A stretch of DNA of 52,242 nt from an uncultured Clostridia bacterium (lineage in GTDB: Bacteria > Bacillota > Clostridia > TANB77 > CAG-508). The number at the start of each line of letters is the position of its first letter. Positions within the stretch are counted from its first letter, which is position 1. Where the stretch lies: positions 1 to 52,242 of the forward strand of contig CASKJV010000013.1 in assembly GCA_949388605.1 (NCBI GenBank), in the 5' to 3' direction. The position numbers and the translations under genes are program-made. This document shows positions 1 to 8,614 of this stretch, in pieces. The notes below the pieces were generated by a model. It searched no databases. It worked only from the letters and a program-made list of their open reading frames with translations, and was not told where the DNA came from.

Positions 1-1
1 A

Positions 2-1906
2 GGAAAATATATAGATAGAAATAATAAAGAATCTATACAAGAATATATAGATTATGTAAAAAGTTATGTAGAAAATCTTTATGATGGAGATTGTAGACAA
101 GAGTTAATAATGCATATAGGAGAATATATAGATAAAGATAATAAAGGAGCTATACAAGAATATATAGATTATCTAAAAAGTTATGTAAAAGAATTTGAAG
201 GTATTGATAATAAATTAAACTTAATATATTTTATAGGAAATTACATAGATCAAAAAGATAAAAATAGTGTACAGAAATATATGGAATATTTAAAAAGCTA
301 TCTAAAGGACGTATATTTGTATGAAGACTATAAATTAGAATTAGTAAATTATATTGTAGAATTTGGAAAAAGTGAAGAAGAAGAAGGTATAGAACATTAT
401 ATAAATAATGTGAAAAATATTTTAGAAGATGAAGAATTAAAAGACTATATAAATTCTTTAAAATTAATAAAATTACCTTTTAAATATATAGTTGATAATC
501 AAAAAGATTTTGTAAAGTATATAGAATTTGTAAAAGAATGTTTTTTGAAAAAAAATATTAATTTATCTAATACAGATAAATATTATATAATTAATAATAT
601 TAGTCTACATATGAATAACAAAAATACAGAAAATGTGAGAGAATATGTAAACTTCTTGAAAGACTCCATAAGGAATAAAGAACTTATGCTAGATAGTAAT
701 ACAAAAAGTTATTTAATAGCTCTTATAGGATCGTTCGTAGAACATGAGAGTGATGATATAAAAAATAAATATGTAGATTATATAAAAAAATGTATAGATG
801 ATAAGTCATTAGGTTTAAACGATGAGTCTAAGAATTACTTAATAAGAAGGCTTGAAAGATATTATAAAAGCGATGAACAAGCAAAATATATAAAATTTAT
901 AGAAAAATATTTACAGAAGAATTCAGCAAGCATAAAAAATGATTGTAAATTAGATTTAATAGGACATATGAGTAATTTCTTAAGAAATAAAGATACAAAT
1001 AGTGTAATTGAATATCTTAATTTTCTAAAAAATTATGGTTTAAGTGAATGTGCAGAATTTGATTATTATCAGAAAAACAGATTAGTAAGTAACATAAAAA
1101 ATTATATTGAAACTGAAAAAGTTAAATATAAAGCATGGGAAGTTATACAGGCAATCTTTCCAGAGAAAGAAGATGCTATAAAATCTCTTGTTAGTTGGAT
1201 GAAAGGAGAACAATTAGAAGAGAGTAATTTTACAGATTCAGAAATGAAAATAGATTTACCAGAAGGAATGACTATAGGTATTGAGATAGAATCAGAAGGA
1301 TTTATTGGAGAATTTGTAAGGGGAAATCTTTTGGGATGGGAAGCAAAAGAAGATGGTAGTATTGACGGAGTTGAAGTTGTATCTCCCAGACTTGTTAGTA
1401 GTGAAAAGGATAGCCAACAAATATTTCAGATATGTAATATTTTAAAAAATATTGGACAAAAAGTAACACAAGTGTGTGGAGGACATATTCATATAGGTGC
1501 AGATTATTTAAAAAGTAATGAAGCATATTTAATATTATTAGAGCTATGGTCAAATGCAGAAAAAGTATTATATCAAATAAGTAACAATGCTGGAGAATTG
1601 ACAAGAGAAAATGCATTAGATACATATGCCCCACCAATTTCCAAAAAAATCGAAGAGGCTTTAGAAGAAGGATATGTTGATTTATCAGTTGAAGATTCGT
1701 TTGACTATTTTGTATATGATTTAGAAACTATTCAAGAAAATGATAGATATAGTGGAATAAATTTTCTGAATGTTGGAAGTGATGTAAAAAATACCATTGA
1801 ATTTAGGTTATCAAATGGAACTTTAGATGCAAAAACTTGGATTGAAAATATAAATTTATTTGGACGGTATAATAAAGGCAGCACAAGAGTTGTCAGAAAT
1901 ATATAA
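2..1906 (+). CDS. Amidoligase-family protein with N-terminal helical repeats (5' partial, frameshifted)
   Basis: The frame is open from base 2, so the true start lies before the window. The first ~380 residues are eight or nine degenerate repeats of about 40 aa (a core like YIDYLKSYVK, then a polar stretch, then a hydrophobic pair), probably an alpha-helical solenoid. The last third matches the putative amidoligase family (COOH-NH2 ligases with a glutamine-synthetase-like fold): GIEIE near nt 1280, the histidine motif CGGHIHIG near nt 1480, and an NGTLD motif after TIEFR near nt 1800. Family members are thought to form amide bonds to carboxyl groups; the substrate here is unknown. After NLFG the frame meets CGG (1865-1867) and soon stops, while the family-like sequence GIIKAAQELS continues in the +1 frame. 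The gene therefore probably encodes one protein running to 2270. Confidence 0.75.
   Translation, partial: GKYIDRNNKESIQEYIDYVKSYVENLYDGDCRQELIMHIGEYIDKDNKGAIQEYIDYLKSYVKEFEGIDNKLNLIYFIGNYIDQKDKNSVQKYMEYLKSYLKDVYLYEDYKLELVNYIVEFGKSEEEEGIEHYINNVKNILEDEELKDYINSLKLIKLPFKYIVDNQKDFVKYIEFVKECFLKKNINLSNTDKYYIINNISLHMNNKNTENVREYVNFLKDSIRNKELMLDSNTKSYLIALIGSFVEHESDDIKNKYVDYIKKCIDDKSLGLNDESKNYLIRRLERYYKSDEQAKYIKFIEKYLQKNSASIKNDCKLDLIGHMSNFLRNKDTNSVIEYLNFLKNYGLSECAEFDYYQKNRLVSNIKNYIETEKVKYKAWEVIQAIFPEKEDAIKSLVSWMKGEQLEESNFTDSEMKIDLPEGMTIGIEIESEGFIGEFVRGNLLGWEAKEDGSIDGVEVVSPRLVSSEKDSQQIFQICNILKNIGQKVTQVCGGHIHIGADYLKSNEAYLILLELWSNAEKVLYQISNNAGELTRENALDTYAPPISKKIEEALEEGYVDLSVEDSFDYFVYDLETIQENDRYSGINFLNVGSDVKNTIEFRLSNGTLDAKTWIENINLFGRYNKGSTRVVRNI
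1865..1867 (+). other. In-frame CGG codon at a +1 frameshift point (amidoligase gene)
   Basis: The upstream frame reads TTT GGA CGG TAT, and the continuing protein is read as TTT GGA (C) GGT ATA ATA, giving F-G-G-I-I. Skipping the single C restores the long frame. In-frame CGG occurs at only one other place in the plus-strand genes of this window, at the matching break in minC. Whether this is programmed slippage, a mutation or an assembly error cannot be settled from the sequence. Confidence 0.55.
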
Positions 1907-2270
1907 AAGAAAAATTGAAGAAAGAACAGAAAAAGATAATAATAAAATAGCGATATTTGAAATGCTTAAACATGAAAAATTAGATGAAGATAAAATATTA
2001 GATACTATTTTAGATTTAGCCGTTAGTGAAGATAAGAAAGAAATTTATTTAAATCGTTATGCATGTAATCATAGACTTTTAAAGACAGAAAAAGGAGTAG
2101 AAGAAATGTTAGATGATGGAATAGTTCCAAAACCAATTAGATTAAATGCAAAAGATATTGGTAAAGCAGTACTAACAGGAAAAAATTCAGTAGATTTAAT
2201 AACAGTTATGGGAAGTACAAGAGAAGCAATAGAAAGAGATGGTAATTGTGAAGAATATAATTATAAATAA
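1866..2270 (+). CDS. C-terminal part of the amidoligase-like protein, in the +1 frame
   Basis: This is the downstream continuation of the amidoligase-like gene. Its frame is closed by a TAA at 1851, so it opens only about 12 bases before the CGG at 1865. It has a weak TTG start at 1860 with no good ribosome binding site, so independent translation is unlikely. The product continues the catalytic domain (GIIKAAQELSEIYKRK) and adds about 120 residues rich in Lys, Glu and Asp with segments such as LNRYACNHRL and VITVMGS-like hydrophobic patches. A TAA ends it at 2270, 32 bases inside the next gene. It could be a pseudogene fragment, a sequencing artefact or the second half of a recoded protein; the codon pattern stays normal, which argues against long decay. 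Confidence 0.6.
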   Translation, partial: GIIKAAQELSEIYKRKIEERTEKDNNKIAIFEMLKHEKLDEDKILDTILDLAVSEDKKEIYLNRYACNHRLLKTEKGVEEMLDDGIVPKPIRLNAKDIGKAVLTGKNSVDLITVMGSTREAIERDGNCEEYNYK

Positions 2271-2694
2271 TTATTCAAAAGCATATAAAGAAGTATATGA
2301 AATACTAAAATGTATTTCAGAAGAAGAAAGAAAAAAGATATCTCCAGAATTGATACATACAATAGAGAAAAATATGGATAAGAATTATGAGTATCATTTA
2401 AAAGAGGATATTGAATTTGGCAAACAACAAATGCTAGAAGAAACACGTAATATATTGGCACTTATTTATATCGATTATTGGGCAGATATTAAAGAAAAAG
2501 ACGCTATAATGAGAAAGTATAATCATGATTTACAAAAATTAGAAGACAATAAATATACTTATGTGAATATAATTCAGAAACATGAAAAGATATCTAATGA
2601 AAAAATAACCTTAGTAGAAAAAATAGAAGAGAAGTGGTATCAGAAATTATATAAAAATATAAAAGAAAGTATAAAAAGAATATTAAATTTATAA
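2239..2694 (+). CDS. Conserved hypothetical protein, partner of the amidoligase
   Basis: A 151-aa soluble, strongly charged protein with no signal peptide or membrane segment. It starts at ATG 2239 inside the end of the preceding frame (32-base overlap, preceded by GAAAGAGA), which suggests translational coupling. Visible pieces are an N-terminal YKEVYEILK helix, a central ILALIYIDYW hydrophobic segment and a C-terminal EEKWYQKLYKNIK tail. I recall similar short proteins beside amidoligase genes in clostridia, but no function is known to me. A hairpin terminator follows directly, so this closes the operon. Confidence 0.7.
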   Translation: MVIVKNIIINNYSKAYKEVYEILKCISEEERKKISPELIHTIEKNMDKNYEYHLKEDIEFGKQQMLEETRNILALIYIDYWADIKEKDAIMRKYNHDLQKLEDNKYTYVNIIQKHEKISNEKITLVEKIEEKWYQKLYKNIKESIKRILNL

Positions 2695-2749
2695 TTGTAA
2701 TTAGAGAAGATTTCTTATTTTCTCAAACAAAGTTACTATAGCAGATATA

Positions 2750-2797
2750 AATAACTTAGTTGTATAAATTTTATTTAACAACTAAGTTATTTTAATT
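2750..2797 (+). terminator. Rho-independent terminator after the amidoligase operon
   Basis: A 13-14 bp stem (AATAACTTAGTTGT at 2750-2763 with ACAACTAAGTTATT at 2778-2791), a 14-base loop and a T-rich tail. Confidence 0.75.
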
Positions 2798-2896
2798 TAG
2801 GATAAGTATAGATTTGTAAGTTATATAGAATAATTTTAGTATAGAAAAGTTTTTTTCGTGTATTTGTTTGTAGCATACTTATAAAATTATGTAAAT

Positions 2897-2925
2897 TTGA
2901 CAAAAGTATAGAAAAGTAATATAAT
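2897..2925 (+). promoter_or_regulatory. Sigma-A-type promoter for gdpP
   Basis: Perfect consensus boxes: TTGACA at 2897-2902, a 17-bp spacer, and TATAAT at 2920-2925. An 8-bp hairpin (GTCATATC at 2942-2949 with GATATGAC at 2954-2961) sits just before the AGGAGG at 2966-2971 and could modulate initiation. Confidence 0.8.
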
Positions 2926-2975
2926 AAATAAGTATTTTTATGTCATATCTAAGGATATGACTTGTAGGAGGTTTC

Positions 2976-4982
2976 ATGCCGAATTCGAATAATAAAATAT
3001 TGGTTAGCATAAATTTAAGAAATATAATATATGTAATACTTATAGCTGTTCTTTCTATAGCTTTATGCGTATATGACTTAAGTTGGATAATACCTTCAAT
3101 AATTATTTTTACATTAACAGTTATATATACATTATGGAGTAGTGGGAAGAAAAAAACTGAATTAGAAAATCATATACAAGATATAACTTCAGATGTTACT
3201 ACAGCATCAAAGGGAAATTTAATAAATACACCCATACCATTAGTTTTAATAGAAACAGATGGAAATATAGTTTGGAGAAGTAAAAAGTTTGTAGAAAATT
3301 TCCAAAATTTAGATATAGCAACAAACTTAAATCCAATTGTAAAAGAAATTAAACTAGACATAGAAAAAAATGGTGAAACAATAGAAATTATAAAACAGTT
3401 TAACATAGATAAAAAAGTTTATAAAATTCTTGGAAGTGTTGTAAAAACTAAAAAGAGAAGTAAAAAAAATCAAAAAGAATATGTTCTATCATTGTATTTT
3501 ATTGATGAGACAAAATATAATGAACTATTTGATTCATATAACAAATCAAAATCATGTATTGGTGTTGCAATGATTGATAATTATGATGAATTAGTTCAAA
3601 GAATATTACCAGAAAGAAAAATAGAACTATTAGCTAAAATAGAAAAAGAAATAATAGAATGGATAACAGCAACAGGTGGATTAATAATAAAAACAGAAAG
3701 AGACTATTTTGTTTTTATTTTTGAGCAACAACATTTAACTGAATTTGAAAAAGAAAAATTTAATATTTTAGATAAAATAAAGACTATAGAAGTAGATAGC
3801 AAGCTTCCAATTACTTTAAGTATAGCAGTATCAAATGAAGGAAAAAATAGTTATGAAAAGTATAAGTCAGCATTAAGTGCAATGGAAATTGTATTAGGAC
3901 GTGGTGGAGATCAAGCTGTTGTAAAAAAAGAAGGCAAGTTTAAATTTTACGGAGGAAAAACTTTAGAAGTAGAAAAAAGAACTAAAGTTAAAGCTAGAAC
4001 AATAGCACATTCAATATCCACAGCAATAAGTGAATCTGAAAATGTTATTGTAATGGGGCATAAAAATATAGATATAGATGCTTTTGGTTCAGCATTAGGT
4101 ATGTATAGATTATCTAAAACTTTAGAAAAAGATTGTTATATTGTATCTGAACCTAAAGGAAAATCACTTGGAAAATTTTTAGAAGTTTTAAAGGAAGAAG
4201 ATTACAAAGATGCTATTATTTCTGAAAGTGAAGCTATCGACTTAATTAAAGCAAATTCATTATTAATAATTGTAGATACTCATAAAACTTCATATGTTGA
4301 ATTTCCAGAATTATTGGACAAAGTAGAAAGAAAAATAGTAATAGATCATCATAGAAAAGCTCCAGACTGTATAGAAAATGCATTAGTTTCATTTCATGAA
4401 GTATATGCATCATCAACTGCAGAGCTTGTAACAGAAATTGTGCAATATGCACAAGATAATGTAGAATTAAAACTTTTAGAAGCAGAAAGCTTATACGGCG
4501 GGATTATGGTAGATACAAAGGATTTTACATTTAAAACTGGAGTAAGAACATTTGAAGCTGCAGCATATTTAAGAAAATATGGTGTTGATATTATAAGAGT
4601 AAAAAAATGGTTTCAAGCAGATTTAGAAAGTTATAATATTATTTCTAATATAGTTAGAAATGTAGAAATTCATAATGATACAATAGCTATTTCAATCTTT
4701 GAAGATGAGAATGAAGATTCAAACTTAATTATTGCAAAAGCAGCAGATGAATTATTAACAATTAGTGATATAACAGCATCATTTGTTATGGCCAAAGTTC
4801 AAGATAAGGTATATATTAGCGGACGTTCAATTGGAGATATAAATGTACAGTTAATTCTAGAAAAACTAGGCGGAGGAGGACATATAACATTAGCAGGAGC
4901 ACAATTAGAAGGTTTTAGTCTTGAAGATGCCAGAAATGAACTAGTTATAAGAATAAATGAATATTTGCTAGAGACAGAATAA
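2976..4982 (+). CDS. gdpP: Cyclic-di-AMP phosphodiesterase GdpP (YybT family)
   Basis: A membrane-bound DHH/DHHA1 phosphodiesterase that hydrolyses c-di-AMP, the messenger controlling osmolyte uptake and wall homeostasis in Firmicutes. In order it shows two N-terminal membrane segments (about residues 12-52), a degenerate PAS region, a degenerate GGDEF domain (GGDQ in place of GGDEF near residue 310, so no cyclase activity is expected), then the DHH domain. Metal ligands are visible: H362, D366 and D368 in HKNIDID, D434 in VDTHK, and the D457-H458-H459 triad. The DHHA1 motif GGGGH ends at H636. The length (668 aa) is normal for the family. The start ATG follows TAGGAGGT. The order gdpP-rplI-dnaB is the usual one in Firmicutes, although here gdpP has its own promoter and terminator. 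Confidence 0.95.
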   Translation: MPNSNNKILVSINLRNIIYVILIAVLSIALCVYDLSWIIPSIIIFTLTVIYTLWSSGKKKTELENHIQDITSDVTTASKGNLINTPIPLVLIETDGNIVWRSKKFVENFQNLDIATNLNPIVKEIKLDIEKNGETIEIIKQFNIDKKVYKILGSVVKTKKRSKKNQKEYVLSLYFIDETKYNELFDSYNKSKSCIGVAMIDNYDELVQRILPERKIELLAKIEKEIIEWITATGGLIIKTERDYFVFIFEQQHLTEFEKEKFNILDKIKTIEVDSKLPITLSIAVSNEGKNSYEKYKSALSAMEIVLGRGGDQAVVKKEGKFKFYGGKTLEVEKRTKVKARTIAHSISTAISESENVIVMGHKNIDIDAFGSALGMYRLSKTLEKDCYIVSEPKGKSLGKFLEVLKEEDYKDAIISESEAIDLIKANSLLIIVDTHKTSYVEFPELLDKVERKIVIDHHRKAPDCIENALVSFHEVYASSTAELVTEIVQYAQDNVELKLLEAESLYGGIMVDTKDFTFKTGVRTFEAAAYLRKYGVDIIRVKKWFQADLESYNIISNIVRNVEIHNDTIAISIFEDENEDSNLIIAKAADELLTISDITASFVMAKVQDKVYISGRSIGDINVQLILEKLGGGGHITLAGAQLEGFSLEDARNELVIRINEYLLETE

Positions 4983-5012
4983 AATGAAAATATAATAAAA
5001 TAACTAAAGACT

Positions 5013-5043
5013 AGAGTGTTGATATATGTCAGCACTCTTTTGT
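5013..5043 (+). terminator. Terminator after gdpP
   Basis: A 10-bp stem with one G-U pair (AGAGTGTTGA at 5013-5022 with TCAGCACTCT at 5029-5038), a six-base loop and a TTTTGTT tail. The tail CTCTTTTGTTATATAAT is identical to the one at 22037-22053. Confidence 0.75.
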
Positions 5044-5072
5044 TATATAATAGAATGTTGCTTTGCTAATTT

Positions 5073-5174
5073 TTGCACACGATTTTGTGCAACAAAATCG
5101 GCGCTTCGAACAAATACGTAGACGATTTAGTAAATTTTTGCATTTTGTAATTATCATATCGTCCACTTTTGTTC
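5073..5174. repeat. Structured spacer with overlapping inverted repeats
   Basis: Between the gdpP terminator and the rplI promoter lie two hairpins that exclude each other, TTGCACA/TGTGCAA (5073-5079/5086-5092) and CGATTTTGT/ACAAAATCG (5080-5088/5092-5100). They are followed by a larger imperfect stem with paired blocks GAACAAA/TTTGTTC (5108-5114/5168-5174) and GACGAT/ATCGTC (5121-5126/5158-5163). The stretch is locally less AT-rich than its flanks. It is not coding. It could be a small RNA or a decayed repeat element. Confidence 0.4.
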
Positions 5175-5181
5175 TAAATAC

Positions 5182-5210
5182 TTGAAATTAGGCAAAAAAT
5201 AGTGTACAAT
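5182..5210 (+). promoter_or_regulatory. Promoter for rplI-dnaB
   Basis: TTGAAA at 5182-5187, a 17-bp spacer, TACAAT at 5205-5210. This leaves a leader of about 85 bases before rplI. Confidence 0.6.
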
Positions 5211-5302
5211 ATGCTTTGATAAAATAAGGAAAAGATATATATAAATAAAATTTATATAAATACAAAAATCTTCGTCCTTTAGTAAGAATGGAGGATAAAT
5301 TT

Positions 5303-5749
5303 ATGAAAGTTATTTTAAAACAAGATATTAAAGGTGTTGGAAAAAAAGACCAAGTAATTAATGCTGCTGATGGATATGCTAGAAATTTTTTATTTCCAAA
5401 GAACTTAGCTGTGCCAGCAGATGCTGGAAATATGAATAATTTAAAATCAAAAAATGAGTCTGTTCAATATAGAAAAGGTGAAGATTTAAAAGAAGCTCAA
5501 AAAATAGCAGAAAAAATGAAAAGTATAATAGTAAAAATTTCTGTTAAGGCAGGAGAAAACGGAAGATTATTTGGTGCTGTCACAGCTAAAGAAATAGCAG
5601 AAGCATTAAAAAAGGACTTTGGAATAGAAGTAGATAAAAAGAAAGTATTACTTAAAGAATCTATAAAAGTTGAGGGAGTTACAAAAGTTGATATAAAATT
5701 AAATGAAGGTGTAATAGCAAGTGTTCAAGTAATGATTATACCAAAATAA
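5303..5749 (+). CDS. rplI: 50S ribosomal protein L9
   Basis: Binds 23S rRNA at the base of the L1 stalk in the large subunit and helps maintain the reading frame. The N-terminal domain starts MKVILKQDIKGVGKK and has the signature DGYARNFLFPKNLAVPA; the connecting helix (residues ~40-75) is Lys/Glu-rich; the C-terminal domain contains GRLFGAVTAKEIAEAL. The start is ATG 5303: the earlier in-frame ATG at 5288 overlaps the GGAGG ribosome binding site (5290-5294). This gives 148 aa, the usual length. The gene is 18 bases from dnaB and presumably co-transcribed with it. L9 loss is known to increase frameshifting, which is of interest given the two +1 frameshifts in this window, but this copy looks intact. 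Confidence 0.95.
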   Translation: MKVILKQDIKGVGKKDQVINAADGYARNFLFPKNLAVPADAGNMNNLKSKNESVQYRKGEDLKEAQKIAEKMKSIIVKISVKAGENGRLFGAVTAKEIAEALKKDFGIEVDKKKVLLKESIKVEGVTKVDIKLNEGVIASVQVMIIPK

Positions 5750-5767
5750 TAAAAAGAGGGATGTAAT

Positions 5768-7114
5768 ATGGATTTGGGAAAAGTTCCACCACATGATATA
5801 GAAGCAGAACAAGCAATTTTAGGATGTATGTTAACAGATAGAGATTCCGTAATTAGTGCTATAGAAGTACTAAAAGCAGAAGCATTTTATAGAGAAGATA
5901 ACAAAGCAATCTATTCAGCAATATTAGGACTGTATTCAAAAAGTGAACCAATTGATATAATAACTGTTAAAGCAGAATTAGTTGAAACAGGTAACTTTGA
6001 ACGAGTTGGAGGATTAGAATATTTGGCAAGTCTTCCTGAAAGAGTTCCAACTACAGCGAATGTAGAAAAATATATCAAAATAGTAGAAGAAAAATCAATG
6101 CTAAGAAAATTAATTAATACTTCAAATGAATTAGTAGCATTAGGATATAATGAAACAGAAGAAGTAGATAATATAATGGATATGGCCGAAAAAAAAATCT
6201 TCGACTTAGCTTCTAAGAAAAATACTAAAGGGTATACAGCTATTAAAGATGTTTTAGTAGAATCATTTGCAAAATTGGAAGACTTATATAATAGTAAAGG
6301 AAGATTAAGTGGTACTTCAACAGGATTTACTGATTTAGATTCTAAAACTTCTGGATTACATGATTCAGACTTAGTTATAATAGCTGCAAGACCTGCTATG
6401 GGTAAATCCGCATTTGCTATAAATTTAGGAACAAATGTTGCATTACAATCTGGAAAAGGTGTTGTAATTTTTAACTTGGAAATGTCAAAAGACCAAGTTG
6501 GTAATAGAATTTTATGTAGTGAAGCTATGGTTGATAGTAATAAAATCAGAACAGGCCTTATTGAAGATGATGATTGGGTTAAGCTTGCATCTACATTAGG
6601 TAGACTTTCAGAAGCACCTATATATATAGATGATACAGCAGGTATATCTATTATGGAAATTCGTGCTAAATGTAGAAAGTTAAAATTAGAAAAGGATATT
6701 GGATTAATTGTAATAGATTATTTACAGTTAATTCAAGGAAGTGGAAATAAGAATACTAGTCGTGAACAAGAAATTTCAGAAATTAGTAGATCTTTAAAAG
6801 TTCTTGCAAAAGAATTAAATGTTCCAGTTATAGCCTTATCACAGCTTTCTCGTAGTGTTGAAAAACGTGATGATAAAAGACCAATGCTTTCTGACTTAAG
6901 AGAGTCTGGAGCGATAGAACAAGATGCTGATATTGTAATTTTCTTATATAGAGATGATTATTATAATCCTGATAGTGAAAAGAAAAATGTAGCAGAAGTA
7001 ATTCTTGCTAAGCACAGAGGTGGGTCAACAGGAACTGTAGACTTAGCATGGCTTCCAAGTTATACAAAATTTGCAAATTTAGATAGAAGATTTTTTGAAG
7101 AACCAGGCATGTAG
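5768..7114 (+). CDS. dnaB: Replicative DNA helicase DnaB
   Basis: Hexameric helicase that unwinds DNA at the replication fork. The N-terminal primase-interacting helical domain (residues ~8-105, starting PPHDIEAEQAILGCML) is followed by a RecA-like ATPase. The Walker A motif is RPAMGKSAF with K213, the Walker B region is LIVIDYLQLI, and the C-terminal motifs ALSQLSRSVEKR and DLRESGAIEQDADIVIFLYR are complete. No intein is present. The length (448 aa) is typical. It is the second gene of the rplI operon, and its stop codon lies inside the left arm of the terminator stem. Confidence 0.97.
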   Translation: MDLGKVPPHDIEAEQAILGCMLTDRDSVISAIEVLKAEAFYREDNKAIYSAILGLYSKSEPIDIITVKAELVETGNFERVGGLEYLASLPERVPTTANVEKYIKIVEEKSMLRKLINTSNELVALGYNETEEVDNIMDMAEKKIFDLASKKNTKGYTAIKDVLVESFAKLEDLYNSKGRLSGTSTGFTDLDSKTSGLHDSDLVIIAARPAMGKSAFAINLGTNVALQSGKGVVIFNLEMSKDQVGNRILCSEAMVDSNKIRTGLIEDDDWVKLASTLGRLSEAPIYIDDTAGISIMEIRAKCRKLKLEKDIGLIVIDYLQLIQGSGNKNTSREQEISEISRSLKVLAKELNVPVIALSQLSRSVEKRDDKRPMLSDLRESGAIEQDADIVIFLYRDDYYNPDSEKKNVAEVILAKHRGGSTGTVDLAWLPSYTKFANLDRRFFEEPGM

Positions 7115-7134
7115 ACTTTCTATGTGCCTTTTTT
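7105..7134 (+). terminator. Terminator overlapping the dnaB stop codon
   Basis: An 11-bp stem with two G-U pairs (AGGCATGTAGA at 7105-7115 with TCTATGTGCCT at 7119-7129), a three-base loop and a run of six T. The dnaB TAG (7112-7114) is within the left arm. Confidence 0.75.
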
Positions 7135-7177
7135 ATAAATATAATAAATTAACAAAATAAATTTATTAATATTACTT

Positions 7178-7389
7178 TTGCAAATAATATAATATGAAAA
7201 ATTCAAAAATGTGCTCGTTCAAGCTAAATTTCATACAAATTCTAAATTTATAAAATGCGCCTCTTTCACTTCTTGCCCATATATCTAAGGCAACGTGAAC
7301 ATCCCTCATTTTATAAATTAAGAATTTGTATATTCAATTTACTTTCAATTCGCTTACATTTTTTCATTTTTATATTGTATTATTTGCAA
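7178..7389. repeat. 212-bp long inverted-repeat element (MITE-like or large hairpin RNA)
   Basis: The two ~80-base ends are inverted copies of each other: the left arm 7178-7257 and the right arm 7307-7389 start and end with the same blocks (TTGCAAATAATA at the tips, TACAAATTCT and AATTTATAAAATG next to the centre), about 80% matched by eye. The 49-base centre itself pairs (TTCAC..TTGCC with GGCAA..GTGAA), so the whole element can fold into one hairpin. It has no ORF. It fills most of the dnaB-tilS gap. No clear target-site duplication is visible and no second copy occurs in this window. Confidence 0.65.
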
Positions 7390-7467
7390 TACAAATACAA
7401 TTTTAGACTTACTATTTAATTGTACTTACATAAATAACAAATTTAATTAAAAAAAGGAAAAAAATAT

Positions 7468-8490
7468 ATGGTTGAAAAAGAAATTTTAAATACAATTAAG
7501 AAATATAATTTAATTGAAAATGGAGATAAATTAGTAATTGGTGTTTCTGGAGGACCAGATTCAATTGCATTATTAAATTGTTTGTATAATTTAAAAGAAG
7601 AAAACAAAATTAATTTTGAAATGGTTGTAGCACATATAAATCATGGATTAAGAGAGAATGCTAAAATTGATGAAGAATATGTTATAGAATTTTGTAAGAA
7701 AATTAATGTTCAATGCTTTGTTTTACATGCTAACATAAAAGAAAAAGCAGAAAAAGAAAAAAGAGGCTTAGAAGAAACAGGTAGAAATGTAAGATATAAT
7801 TTTTTTAATGAAATACAAGAAAAAACAGGTTCTAATAAGATTGCTATTGCACATAATAGTAATGATAATGTAGAAACAATAATTATGAATATAATAAGAG
7901 GAAGTGGTTTAAGTGGTTTAAAAGGAATAGAAGCAATTAATGGAAAATATATTAGACCACTTATTGAAACATCTAGAGCTAATATAGAAACATATTGTGA
8001 AGAACAAAAATTAAATCCAAGACATGATGAATCAAATGATGAAAATATTTATACTAGAAATAAAATACGTAATATAGTAATTCCGTACATAAAAGATGAG
8101 TTCAATCCAAATATAATAGAAACAATTACTAGACTTTCTCAAATTACGAAAGATGATTTGAATTATCTTGAAGCTCAAACAAAAAATGCTTATGATAACA
8201 TGATAATAGAGGAAAAAATTTCAAAAGATAATGTATATTATAATGAAAAAGAGGCTAAAATTATATTAGATTTAAAGAAATTTAATAAAGAAGATAAGGC
8301 GATTGAAAAACGTGTTATTTTATATGCCATAAATAAACTATTTGGGAATACAAAAGGGATAGAGAAAATTCATATAGAAGATATAATTAAATTATGTAAT
8401 AATAATATTGGGAACAAATTTTTAACTCCAAATAAAAAAACAAAGGTAGAAATAAAAAATAAAACAATTGTTATAAAACGCGTAAAATAA
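7468..8490 (+). CDS. tilS: tRNA(Ile)-lysidine synthetase, short form
   Basis: Modifies C34 of the CAU-anticodon tRNA-Ile with lysine, using ATP, so that it reads AUA. AUA codons are very common here, so this enzyme must be important. The N-type ATP-pyrophosphatase loop SGGPDS is at residues 27-32, AHINHGLRENA and GRNVRYNFF follow, and the tRNA-binding core includes LIETSRANIETYCEE and SNDENIYTRNKIRN. At 340 aa it is about 100 residues shorter than typical clostridial forms; a compact C-terminal piece with NKFLTPNKKTKVE remains. The ribosome binding site is a modest AAGGAAA. I see no strong promoter after the dnaB terminator. Confidence 0.93.
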   Translation: MVEKEILNTIKKYNLIENGDKLVIGVSGGPDSIALLNCLYNLKEENKINFEMVVAHINHGLRENAKIDEEYVIEFCKKINVQCFVLHANIKEKAEKEKRGLEETGRNVRYNFFNEIQEKTGSNKIAIAHNSNDNVETIIMNIIRGSGLSGLKGIEAINGKYIRPLIETSRANIETYCEEQKLNPRHDESNDENIYTRNKIRNIVIPYIKDEFNPNIIETITRLSQITKDDLNYLEAQTKNAYDNMIIEEKISKDNVYYNEKEAKIILDLKKFNKEDKAIEKRVILYAINKLFGNTKGIEKIHIEDIIKLCNNNIGNKFLTPNKKTKVEIKNKTIVIKRVK

Positions 8491-8550
8491 CGTTCCGTAA
8501 AAGGTTTGAAAAGTTAAATATTACAAAGATATTTCTTTTTTAAAAACGGA

Positions 8551-8579
8551 TTGAAATCGTAAATTTGCTATGCTATATT
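8551..8579 (+). promoter_or_regulatory. Extended -10 promoter for ftsH
   Basis: TTGAAA at 8551-8556, a 17-bp spacer ending in TGC, and TATATT at 8574-8579. A TTCCGTAAAA motif at 8493-8502 lies upstream and matches motifs ahead of the surface-protein genes. Confidence 0.65.
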
Positions 8580-8614
8580 GTAGGCATACATAAAGAATAT
8601 GGGAGGATAAAAAT

